The position numbers and the translations under genes were made by a program. Under the pieces are notes generated by a model that saw only the letters and a program-made list of their open reading frames with translations, made no database searches and had not been told where the DNA came from. Positions 1 to 11,008 of a stretch of 64,000 nucleotides of DNA are shown piece after piece; position 1 is the first letter of the stretch, and every line of letters starts with the position of its first letter. The stretch comes from Bugulina stolonifera (Eukaryota > Bryozoa > Gymnolaemata > Cheilostomatida > Bugulidae): positions 34,536,818-34,600,817 of the forward strand of contig OW285187.1 of NCBI GenBank assembly GCA_935421135.1, in the 5' to 3' direction.

Positions 1-801
1 AGTGTCCAATTCTCTCTAATAGAAATTATAGGCTGATATTGGTCATGTTCCAACAATGGAACGCATTTTCTCAGCTGAATTTTCTATGTACCCAAATAAT
101 TATTTCGTCAAGATCACCTTCTACATGTGAAATTACTGCTGGTCCTTGATTAACAATAGCATATATTTTGTCATGGATACCCTACCCAGTGCCTACGATA
201 TGCACCAGGCTGCATTTTCATGCTTCAAAACCAGAAAAAACTTACCATGTACTAATCATCAGATCTTTGCCTAGTCACATGAGACTCCTAGCCAATGTTT
301 ACTAAGTCAAACTCACTGGTTAGATCCAATCTATTGCTGTTACACCAATCATGATGGGTTCAACCTGCAAAGGTGCAGACGTCCTGAGTAGGTGCAGACA
401 AATTTGGGATCTGGAATTGAGATTTTTGTTTTCTCATTTTCCGTTTCAGGATCTTTAGAAGATTATTTCTTCACTCAACACATTGCTTAGATATTTTTAT
501 CTCTCATAGCATTGAAAAACTATTATTCTCCTGTCAACCAGGATTGTAAACAAACATGACACTTGATATTCTACCAGACTATGCTGTTATCCTGTTATTC
601 ACATTGGTTGAAGCAAAATTTGATTTGATATTTGCAAAGGATATATCATTTTGGTGCTTTAATGGCCTTATGTGGCTGACCAGTTACCATAATTATTATT
701 TCTTGATCACTATCTGTTGTAAGTAGACAATGACACTGTGCATAGAGGCTTTGTTTGATACATTGTTATTACATGTATGTTGTATATCTAACTATGTGTA
801 G
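1..801 (+). other. Intron of LRP5/6 copy A (no exon seen)
   Basis: No coding exon was recognised. Short stretches near 490-570 resemble the copy B intron near 14905-14985 (for example ATCTCTCATA followed by CATTGAA), so this is most likely the corresponding intron before the exon at 802. Exons 1 to 3 of copy A would then lie to the left of the window. Confidence 0.6.
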
Positions 802-2451
802 GTACATGTACTGGACAGATTGGGGTGAAGAACCAAAGATAGAGAGAGCAGGAATGAATGGTGACCTCACAACCAGGTCAACCATCATAGCTGAAGATAT
901 CAGCTGGCCAAATGGTCTCACTATAGACTACATGGAGAGACGACTCTACTGGGTTGATGCCTCTCTTAGCTATATACGTTCCTCTGATCTGGATGGCAAA
1001 CACAGGTATGTTATACTCTACACTAGGCTATACATTTTGTGTATTGTACATTAAACAACCTATTGTATGCATATACATATACAGTGTACATTATAATTTT
1101 CACACGCATATTCTAGTGCAGGACGAGTTAGGTGCAGAAGTGGAGAAATTTGAGATAGCCTTTGTTCTTCGCCAAAAGTGAAGCAGAAGAAGTTGTCTTC
1201 TCTATACTTTGCTGGTTGACCACCCTAACCCCAACCTCAACCACAAACAAGGAACTAAGGCTATCCAAATTTCTTCCCTACTGCACCTAACAGTGCAGGA
1301 CAAGATCGGTCACTTCTTTGTAGCGGGTGTTTATGTGGTATGCCTTGCTTGTTTATGGTTTACAAATTGTATGTTGCATGGTTATTTATGGTTCATCCTG
1401 TATGGTGGTTTATGGTTCATGTTGTATGATTGTTAATGGTATATGTTGTATGGTTATTTATGGAATATGTTGTGTGGTTGTTTATGGAATATATTGTATG
1501 ACTAAATTGCTCTTGCTAACGGTCTTCTGTGCTTTTAAAACACATGACATTACATGGGTTCTATCTATAGGCGTACTATAAAGGAAGGGTCTCTCTCTCA
1601 CCCCTTCGCTATAACTGTGTACAGAGACAGGCTATACTGGACTGACTGGAAGAACAAGAGTATATTCTCATGTAATAAAAGGGACTGTAAAGGTGTGAAC
1701 ACAATACAAGGCAATCTATTCTCCCCAATGGGTATAGTAGTGTTTGAGAAAGGCAGACAAGGTAAGTGGTATCAGACATGCATGTATGAGTAGAGTTGTG
1801 GTATGACTTGCATGTACAATCAATGTTGTGTTGTATAAAGGAGATGTGTGCTACACTTGTACATGGTGTGCATTTATATAATTGTTTTCTGTAACAAGGA
1901 TATTTTATTTATGAGCAGTCAAAGAAACGTATTATATAGCATACATGTATATGGCTAAAACCCCATATGTGAATTTGTATTTTGTGGATAATTTAACACA
2001 CATTTCCATAGTAAGATTGAGCTGTAGCATAGGGGTACATGTAATTAACATAAAATATATATATATACAAATAAATAAAATATATGCAAAATTATGCTGT
2101 TTAAAACAGTTAAATGTTATTGTTTTTGGTTTGAAACTACATTGTCTATTGTTACCATGTTTTAGAAGACCTCCCTCCGCCTTGTAGTTGTCTCCCACTG
2201 CAAGTGGGGCTTTTCTCCCATCTTTGATTGATGTAATGTAATTTTCATAACACTATTTTACACTGTATCTACTACCAACTTTATATGTAAAGGTGCTGGA
2301 CAATTATATCTTTTAGCTGCTATATCGAACCCATGCGCTGTCAACAATGGTGGATGTTCTCATTTGTGTTTATTGGCTCCCCCTGGTGGTCTCAACTGTG
2401 CATGTCCTACAGGAACTGTTCTCAACAGTGACAACCTTACTTGTGCTGATG
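802..2451 (+). other. Copy A: end of YWTD propeller 1 and EGF1 exons
   Basis: Exons are 802-1005, 1571-1761 and 2317-2451. The first carries YMYWTDWG and RLYWVD blade motifs with the WPNGLTIDY strand. The second carries RLYWTDWK. The third is a complete EGF-like module ([12 protein letters not shown], then CACP and TC). The first exon differs from copy B exon 16269-16472 at about two positions in 204. The intron 1006-1570 holds a foldback element. Donors are GTATGT, GTAAGT and GTAAGT. Confidence 0.85.
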
Positions 2452-5400
2452 GTAAGTGCCTTCTCACTTTCCTTTTCTTGCCATGCTGTTCTTATAACAG
2501 CTACAGTAAACGAATGTTTGCGAGGACTACATGTATTATTAGCCTAACGTCATTTCTGTTATAAAGTTCTTCGTAGTCTATTTCTCTTGAGAAACGGAAA
2601 GCTTTGTGTGTGTGTGCATGCGTGTGTGTATTCCGAATATGTATAGGTGCAGAATTGATCCAGCTGAAATAGTGATTATTATAACTGCAGTAACTGTCAA
2701 TAACTGATTGGTCGGGCACAGGTTTGATTCTGAGAAAATTTCATCCCTACTAAATGTTGCAGCTACATTGTATATACATGTACATGTATCTAATATATAC
2801 ATAATATATTTGGACACAAATAAAGTATTACCTTCGCAATGTAATTATGCAAGCAATAAATTGACTTTCACATTTCAATAGTAAACTTATAGCTACAGAT
2901 CCACAAAGTATTATTTCTATGACTATTCCTTTGTGTGCCAGCAATTCAGCGAGCAGTTTAAATATATTCACATTGGGGCATTACCATGATTTAACAAAAA
3001 GCTTCAATCAATTAACAGTAAACGAGATGATATTTCTGGCTAGAAGATTTGATCTAAGGATGATATCGCTGGACACTCCAGATTTCACTGACAACATAAT
3101 TCCAGTGGACGTATCACATGCAATAGCTATAGACTTTGATCGTGTTGACCGCTATGTTTACTGGACTGACGATAAGGCAAAACTTATACAGAGAGCCAAG
3201 CTTGATGGAACAGGTATGTTCTTATGCTGGGGAGGGAGGTATTGGCAGGGATTTTATGCTTACATCATTTGAATCTTTTTATTATGCCACTCTATCAGAA
3301 GAGGGGTTTGCTGCTCCAATGTTCTATGCAAATATAACTGAACTTCGCAGAGTAGTGCACTTCCACCGACACAGTTAACCGTGGTAAGCAATGGCACCAG
3401 CTATCAGTATTTTATCTAGTTAACTGTGCTGGTGCATGTCAATATATCAAGAGAGGCTAATGGTATTGTACTGTACACTATATACTCACAAAGCAACCGG
3501 TAGTGAAAAAGAAAATCACTAATTTTAACTGATTTTGACATGCGTGTACTTTTAATTTTTATATGCATGTTTGTATATACGTGCATGTCTATGTATTCTG
3601 ATATATTCTCAATTAATTCTTCTTGTTGTTATTCAGACCAGAGAACTATAGTCAGTGTAGAGGTGATGCACCCAGATGGAATAGCTGTAGACTGGATCTC
3701 CAGGAATATATTCTGGACTGACACGGGAACTAACAGGATAGAAGTAGCTCGGCTAGACGGTTCATCTCGTAGGGTGATCATATCAGATGAGCTTTATGAA
3801 TCTCGGGCTATAGTCGTGGATCCGGTGAATGGGTAAGACAGAACATGCTATGATACAATGGGTAACAAATATTGTTTTTACAAATTCTGTGTTGCCTTGG
3901 TCTTTACCCTGTTGTAATTGGCTAACTAACGGATCCCATGGCTGTAAATTATAAAGCGTATACCAAGTAAACAGCCTATTGAAGCTCACTGCCTCTCACA
4001 TATTCTTTGGTCTATTGCTCCCAAGACCAGCTGGTTGGCAAGGCTAAGTCAGCTATCCAGGTCAATCTGAAGTGAGGTATTTCAGATCCCATCATTATAC
4101 ATGTAATTATAATAGTCCCTGGGGTATCCATGTTTGGGAATGGGATGAACCTGGCTTACTGTTACACAATACTGTGAAATACATATACATGCCTACTTCA
4201 CTTGAGTTATATTATATTGTTGACAGAATACAAGTAGTTATACATGTACATGTACATCTGTGTCTGAATGTTGTCATACATTGTGACTTCTGTGCTTTTC
4301 AGCTGGATATACTGGACAGATTGGGGAGCTCAGGCTAAGATTGAGAAAGCTGCTATGGATGGTTCCATGCGTCAGATTATAGCCAATGAGAGCTTGGTAT
4401 GGCCCAATGGCCTAGCCTTAGATTTTGAGTATATGAAGCTGTATTGGGCGGATGCTAGGCTGGATAAGATAGAACGGTCCAACCTGGACGGGTCAGACAG
4501 AACTGTTATAGTAGATAGTAAACTTGGTCATGTATTCGGATTTGACATCTCAGGTAAACAGTGCATAATGTTTCCTAATCTAGTTAGACTGTTCATTTTA
4601 TGGTCATACCCCTACAATAGGTAGCAAGCAGGGTATAGCCAGTTACTCACATATAGATATGGTTTTTACATAAGTTATGATTTAGCTAATAGAAAAAAAT
4701 AATAAATGTAACTTTGCAACTATATCCACAGCACAGAAGAATGGCTACAGTATAGACTGTTCAGTGTGCAGTGTAGGTCTAGCATTTAGTACTCTGTATT
4801 TTGGATAGGGGAGTTTATATACTGGACAGACTGGCAAAGAAGAACTATTGAAAGGGTGGATAAGCTAAAGCCTTGGGCCCCTCACCAAGTCATTGTAGAA
4901 GAACTTCCAGATCTGATGGGCATACGGGCACTATCTTTGAAGCCCAACAGTACATGTTAGTAACTTCACTGTAGTTTTGTGTAATTTGGCAACTCCCCAA
5001 TGTATGTGTTATGTTATGTGCATATATGTTTTGTAATGTGTATGTTATGTGTATATGTTATGTGCATGCTATGTTCATGTTATTATGAAGTGACTACAAT
5101 AATCCGTGGTGGTGGAGTGGGCGTGGTTGTAAAGTCTCATCCCTTCAACAGTGTTAGCTATTGACTGTTTTGAAATTCTGACATAATTTGAACAGAAATA
5201 GCCTCCAGAACATAAACTCTATGTAGTTTGTTTACATGATACTTGCAGAGTTATTTATACTATCATTAGCCTTACGTGATCCATAGACCTACATTTACAT
5301 CATCTGTGTGAAAATGTTACAAATAACTATAGTCTATTAGCCGATTGTGTCAACAGTTCTAAATATCAATGTTGGTGTCTAAAGCTGCTCTACACCTCAA

Positions 5401-8400
5401 GTCTCGATATTGGTGGTTTGGTACTAGTTAGTAGCAAATAAATGTTGATAGGAAGTTGCTTACTGCTACTCCACAGTGCATGGTGGTAATCTCTAGCTAT
5501 TCTCCTTTCCCACAGTTACTAATGGTTGTGCTGAGAATAATGGTAACTGTAGTAACTTATGTCTAAATACACCAAATGGATACGTCTGCGCTTGCCCTAT
5601 GGGACAGGAGTTACTAGCAGACAACCGCCAGTGCATAGTTCCTGAGGCTTTCCTCCTATACTCTCAGTCTAAGGTAAGTATTTGTGCCCCCGAGTTCGTC
5701 CTTCTTGTTGGTTGTTGATTAATTTATTGGTGCATGGCAAGTGGAGATGATCCTAAACACCGTGTGAGGACCAAAATAAATAAATCTCATATTTCTGTAA
5801 CTGCTGATGATAGCAGTTGTTGTTTCCCCGATCTCTTTTTAGTTTCTGGTTGTCCTAAATTGCATAAAGTAAATCTAGATGTATTTCCTATACTATTTCA
5901 GGCAATCAAACGAGTATCTATAAAGTACACTCACAAGGGGACACCCTTACCCATACAACACCTGCAGAATATTACAGCACTGGATATGCATGTATCTAAA
6001 GAAATGATCTACTTTGCTGACAATGTCAATAAGGTACTGTAGGTGTCCACTGTAATATATGACTTGTGTGTATATATTATATACAGGCACTCACTGTAAT
6101 GATTATATTACAGTACATACATGCAATATACAGTTATATGTACATAAAGTGTGTGTATGTATGTTTAGCATGTATATTGTAATACATAGCCCTACAAGCA
6201 CATGTACATGTTTCTGTGTTATATATTGGTTCCCATGATCCTATATATGTATACACCCTAACCATAGCATCTGCAATACCTCATTTGGGCTCCTAAATCA
6301 GCATTATAACAATGTACAATCTATAATCAGTTATGTCATAGATTGTAGATTGAGAAATGTATATTTTGTGTCTCTGCAAAATCTCAAGTTGTCAAGCATG
6401 CCATTACATTATTGATGTTGTATATAAATATACACAGCATTCCCATTATTTCTGTCATAATCATGTTTGACATTTCCTTGAGCTTTGAATCAGCTATAAG
6501 CAAGCAGGCAAACGTACTTCTTCAATTGACACCAGTTATTTTAGCAAAGTTCATAAAGAGTTCCCGAAATTGCAAGGGCTAGCGACGAAATCAGTATGCT
6601 TAACTTGCTAACTACCAACTATTTCTCTACCACTCATTCGCACGCTCACAATGTGGTGAGAATGCACATATTTCTACCAAAACTAGCTTTTATCTAATGA
6701 CAGTTTATAGGGGACGTTACTCATATCTCATTGGCAGTACCTCGTACCTATGTCTGCTCGAACTTCACACATGTCAAAACATTCTGTTGAATGGCTGCTG
6801 TAACTCCAATATGTATTTGCAGAGCATAAGAAGTAGCTACATCAATGAAAGTTCAGTGAAAACAGTGATACAGTTCAGAAAAGAATCACCGATAGCAATG
6901 GCTGTAGATTGGATTTCCAATAATATCTACTTTGTTGATGCTAGTTTGAAACGGATTGAGGTATATAATACACAGTCAGATGCTCGTAAAGTAATCGTGT
7001 GGAATAAGCTAGGTGACCCAAGAAGTATTGCCCTACATCCATCGAAGGGGTAAGTACCTGAGGCAGGAATATAGTGAGTGGTATGGGACACTGGTATTAC
7101 CTTATAATATAGACATGCAACTCTTCGTTAGTGCTGCATTGTGTCTCGGTATCATTCAGTTTTCAGTCACTTTTCTCTGTCGGTTCGAAAACTGCGAAAT
7201 TTCAACATGAAAACCGAAACCAAATACGGCGATTCGATGTGATTCAGTTTTTACATTCAGATCAAATCTATTCCTTTAGCGTGCCCATTTCTGGTAATGG
7301 CTGGTGTCATTTATGCGTGGATATTGTGCCTCTTGCAATCTTTGTAATTCAATGTCATCCTTGGCACCCAGTGATGATTTGTTGTAGTTTTACTCAGTTT
7401 TTCGTATATGTTCTTCAACAGATATAAATAATTAGTACATGTATTAAATAGTTACGATTCGTTAAGCAAAATAAAAATAGCCACCTTTAGAGTTAAAAGC
7501 AGAGTGTGACAACTTTTAAAATAGAGCATGAAATTAGCGATTCAAAATTGTGAAAACCCGATGAAACCGAACAGTAGCAGACAGCTTTGGTATCATTCAG
7601 TTTCTTTGAAAATACAGCAAAAATGCTGAATTCAAGTGCAAATCAAACCCACCCAGTACTACTCTTTCTTGCCATCTTCGGGTATACTGGAGGCATACAA
7701 AATTTCAGAAAGAGTATTTTAATAAACAAATTGCTATTATCGACATGAATGTTGTGTCGTTACATGGAATCAGGATAATTAAAATTATTCTGGAAACCAG
7801 GCAGTTTTAATTTTGATATTTACGTGCGCGTTTGAGCTCCTGATATGCCCATGGTTACTAGTTTGCTTGTATTGCTTAATTTATTGTTTGAATGCTATTA
7901 ACATGTATATGTATGTGTAGATTTATATATTGGACTGATTGGAATGTGGAGGGAAGGGCTGAGATAGGCCGGACTAACCTGGATGGAACAGACCAGAGGT
8001 TTATTCTCTATAATATCGGCAGGTGTGGCTCTATCAATGTAGATCTAGGTGCAGACAGAATATACTGGATCAACTATGATCACAAGGCAATAGAGTCTGC
8101 TGGACTTGATGGTAAGATTGTACACTGTATGCACATGCACTTCTATTGCTTCTTGTCTATATCTGACCAAGTGGGTTTTCTCTGTCAAAAAATTAGAAGT
8201 TGCTGCTCTGATATAGGAACGTTCTTTTTGTAAGCATGAGTTTGAATTTTCATGGCAATCAATAACAGTAAAATAATCCGAAACTTTAACATCAAACCAT
8301 TTAAATCACACACTGACTGCTCATTGATTTGTGAATGGTTACTTACAGGTGAGGACCTTCAAGTATTCAAGGGAAATCTCAAGTCACCGGTGGCTCTGAA

Positions 8401-11008
8401 CATATATGGTAACTACGTCTACTGGTACGACAGCAGCGATAGAACTATACGTCGTGTCAGCAAGATTAACAGCTCAGACGTTACCACTGTACAGACAAAT
8501 ATCAAGCCGATGATCAACTTGCTGGTCTTCCACGAATCAAGACAAAACGGTAAACCAATATTACTATAAATCAACTCATGATGCTTAATATGTGATTGGA
8601 TAAATTAAATGTTTTCAGTTTGTTATTACAATGTATATAAATGGTGGCAAATGGTGTCTATTTTTTGTACTTTAATTGCTACTGAGAGGTACACTTTGCA
8701 AACTTTTACTAGAGGTACACTAGCCTATATTCAGTGCAATGAACTCCACTAGCACTATAATTATATTCGGTATGATGGGGTTGTCTGCATAAAACGTAAA
8801 ATTTTACCCATTGGTTGACTGTACTAAGTATGATACTACTGGCAGGTTCCAACCACTGTGCTGCAAACAATAGCGACTGTCAGTATTTCTGTTTCTCAAC
8901 TAGAACGAAACAGTATTCTTCATGTGGTTGTCCTACTCATTACCTACTAAACAGTGACAAGGAGACCTGTTCTGGTGAGTCAATAAACTCTGTAGATACT
9001 CTGTATATACTCTCTATATACTCTGTATAAACTCTGTACCTACTCTGTATAAACTCTGTACCTACTCTGTAGATACTCTGTATATACTCTGTATACACTC
9101 TGTATGTACTCTGTATATACTCTGTATGTACTCTGTAGGCTACCTACTTTGTGTATACTCTGTACCTATTTTGTATATACTCTGTACCTATTGTGTACAT
9201 ACTCTGTACCTATTGTGTACATACTCTGTACCTATTGTGTATATACTCTGTAGATGCTCTGTAGATACTCTGTATATACCCTGTATACACTCTGTATGTA
9301 CTCTGTACATACTCTGTATGTACTCTGTACATACTCTGTATGTACTCTGTACATACTCTGTATGTACTCTGTATATACTCTGTACCTATTGTGTATATAC
9401 TCTGTAGATGCTCTGTAGATACTCTGCATACACTCTGTATGTACTCTGTATGTACTCTGTAGGCTACCTACTTTGTGTATACTCTGTACCTATGGTGTAT
9501 ATACTCTGTAGATGCTCTGTAGATACTTTGTATATACCCTCAACCTACTCTGTATCTACTCTGTATATACTCTGTATATCATTACTCTCTCTATTTAGCA
9601 CCAAGGAACTTCTTTCTGGTTAGTGAAAAGACTGAAACAGGATCTAGCAGAGAAATGCAAATAACAAGACAATTAGACAGCAGACAGCCTGACCTGGTAC
9701 TACCTATTAGGTCACTCAGAAGTGTTAAAACTCTGGAATATGATTCAAGTGATAGTAAAGTATACTGGATCGTTGATTCACATAATTCCAAGGCTATAAA
9801 ACGGTCAGCCATGGATGGTTCACATGTAAGTGGAGCTGGTGTGTGAACTATATCTAGTTACAGAATGTGACCTAACAGCGCCCATGTCTCTTGTAACATG
9901 TGCTTGTGTATGTCAGATCTGTTTGCTCTTGTGCAATAAGAGATGTGTGGGCAACTCCTGTATTATTATTCTTTCTTTATCTATTATGTATTTAGGCAGA
10001 GGTTTTCCAACATCACAGCCGTATATCTCCATCTAGCATGTGCATAGAGCCCTACTCTAGACGCATGTTCTGGGTGGATACTAGACAGAGTGCTGTTAAT
10101 GTAACCTCTCTAGATAAGACACCAATTGGTGTTGTATACAGAAACACTATGAAGAAACCCAAGTCTGTGGCCATCAGCCCTCGTAAAGGGTATGCGCTAT
10201 ACCATATATTATATGCGTAATTTAGTGTTTATGGTGTCAGCATTTTCACCTGATTCGCGTTCCTATTCCAGTTCAAAATAAACCTGTAAAGAAAAGTATA
10301 CTAATGAATAGTCGACTCCAAAACGGTCACTATATTTGCTGTTATTTTTTACATTGTAGGTATCTGTTCATTGTTACCCAGCCAGACCCTGTTTCGGGAG
10401 CCAATCAAGTGCTAAGGACTTACCTAGATGGGTCTCAAGAAATATCAATACTAGAAGGACAGACTATATCAGCTCTGACTGTTGATGAACAGACAGATTG
10501 GTTGTTCTACGCTGAGACTGGTACATCCAGTATCAAGCGTTGTAGCTCTGATGGAAGTAATGTGAGGACTTTAGTTCAGAAAGTACAATCTAATTCTCTC
10601 GCTATATATAAGAGTAAACTATATTATACTCACGACACAACACAGCTCTTCTATGTGGATAAGAATTCTGGGAGGAATAAGAAGCAAGTAATACGTAGAA
10701 GGACTGATATTACTGATATACATGCAGTTAATGCTGATTCTCTGCTCACTCGTGATACACATCCCTGCGGTAATAATAATGGTGACTGCTCGCATATTTG
10801 CTTCATTGGCTCATTGGGTACTAAAGAATGCGGGTGCCCTGAAGGGTTAAACCTACACTTAAATGGGCTCACTTGTGCTCCTAAACCAAAGTGCGGACCC
10901 GCTGATTTTGTTTGCTCCTCTGGTCAAGTGGTGTGTATCCCATACGAGTGGAGATGTGATGGGGCAGCCGAGTGTTTGGATGGCTCCGATGAGATGGATT
11001 GCATGTAA
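802..11008 (+). CDS. LRP5/6-type Wnt co-receptor, copy A: 5' end off window, ectodomain only
   Basis: This is the 3' part of a tandem duplicate of the LRP5/6 gene, in 16 in-phase exons (about 1142 residues) listed in the four module entries that follow. It encodes the end of propeller 1, EGF1, propeller-EGF units 2 to 4 and one LDLa repeat, then a TAA stop at 11006-11008. LRP5/6 proteins normally go on to two more LDLa repeats, a membrane helix and a PPPSP tail, all present in copy B but absent here. No frameshift or internal stop was found, and every exon has the length of its copy B counterpart except one that is 3 bases longer. If expressed, and if the off-window exons carry a signal peptide, the product should be secreted and could bind Wnt or Dkk-like ligands without signalling; that is inference. 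A pseudogene caught early is the alternative. Confidence 0.85.
1125..1291. mobile_element. Foldback MITE-like element in copy A intron
   Basis: Two inverted arms, GTTAGGTGCAG from 1127 and CTGCACCTAAC ending at 1291, extend inward for about 34 bases with few mismatches. The arms are flanked by the direct repeat AGTGCAGGAC at 1115-1124 and 1292-1301, which looks like a target-site duplication of 9-10 bp. The homologous copy B intron lacks it, so insertion after the duplication (or loss from B) is likely. There is no coding capacity. Confidence 0.65.
3019..5673 (+). other. Copy A: YWTD propeller 2 and EGF2 exons
   Basis: Exons are 3019-3213, 3637-3832, 4303-4553, 4809-4955 and 5516-5673. Motifs include [10 protein letters not shown] and YVYWTDD (highly typical of LRP5/6 propeller 2), [22 protein letters not shown] and FIYWTDWQ, then an EGF module ([16 protein letters not shown]). 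The donor after 4955 is GTTAGT, weaker than the GTAAGT of copy B; this 147-base exon could be skipped without changing frame. The intron 4956-5515 has TATG-rich simple sequence near 4990-5090 and nothing else recognisable. Confidence 0.85.
5902..8974 (+). other. Copy A: YWTD propeller 3 and EGF3 exons
   Basis: Exons are 5902-6033, 6823-7049, 7921-8111, 8349-8549 and 8846-8974. Blade motifs are [26 protein letters not shown] and YVYWYD; the EGF module has [12 protein letters not shown] and CGCP. In LRP6 propeller 3 is part of the Wnt3a/Dkk1-binding half of the ectodomain (established knowledge). The third and fifth exons show more replacement differences from copy B than the exons further 3'. 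Confidence 0.85.
7050..7920 (+). other. Enlarged intron of copy A with inserted sequence
   Basis: This intron is 871 bases long, against 402 in copy B (27192-27593). The excess contains two direct copies of GGTATCATTCAGTTT, near 7149 and 7590, and CGAAAACTG/AAACCGAA-type stretches between them. The pattern suggests an inserted repeat, but no transposase-like coding, terminal repeat or target duplication could be defined. Confidence 0.4.
8985..9592. repeat. CTCTGTA-type minisatellite in copy A intron
   Basis: Most of this intron is a 10-12 base tandem repeat built on TACTCTGTA followed by TATA, CCTA, GATA or TGTA variants, with higher-order blocks near 9120-9480. The same repeat fills the matching intron of copy B at 28650-29085, so it predates the duplication. 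It ends directly before the pyrimidine tract of the next acceptor (AG at 9597-9598). Open frames across it are by-products of the repeat. Confidence 0.9.
9599..11008 (+). other. Copy A: propeller 4, EGF4, LDLa1 and premature end
   Basis: Exons are 9599-9825, 9996-10189 and 10360-11008. They encode propeller 4 (KVYWIVD, RMFWVD, WLFYAE), EGF4 ([16 protein letters not shown]) and one LDLa repeat with CIPYEWRCD and DGSDE. The reading frame stops at TAA, two codons after the last LDLa cysteine. The exon 9996-10189 appears identical in both copies, synonymous sites included. AATAAA signals follow at 11190-11195 and 11318-11323. Confidence 0.85.

Noticed and set aside
9126..9623. Repetitive Tyr/Leu/Cys frames on both strands
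   Set aside because: Products of the CTCTGTA minisatellite, intronic in the LRP5/6 models.
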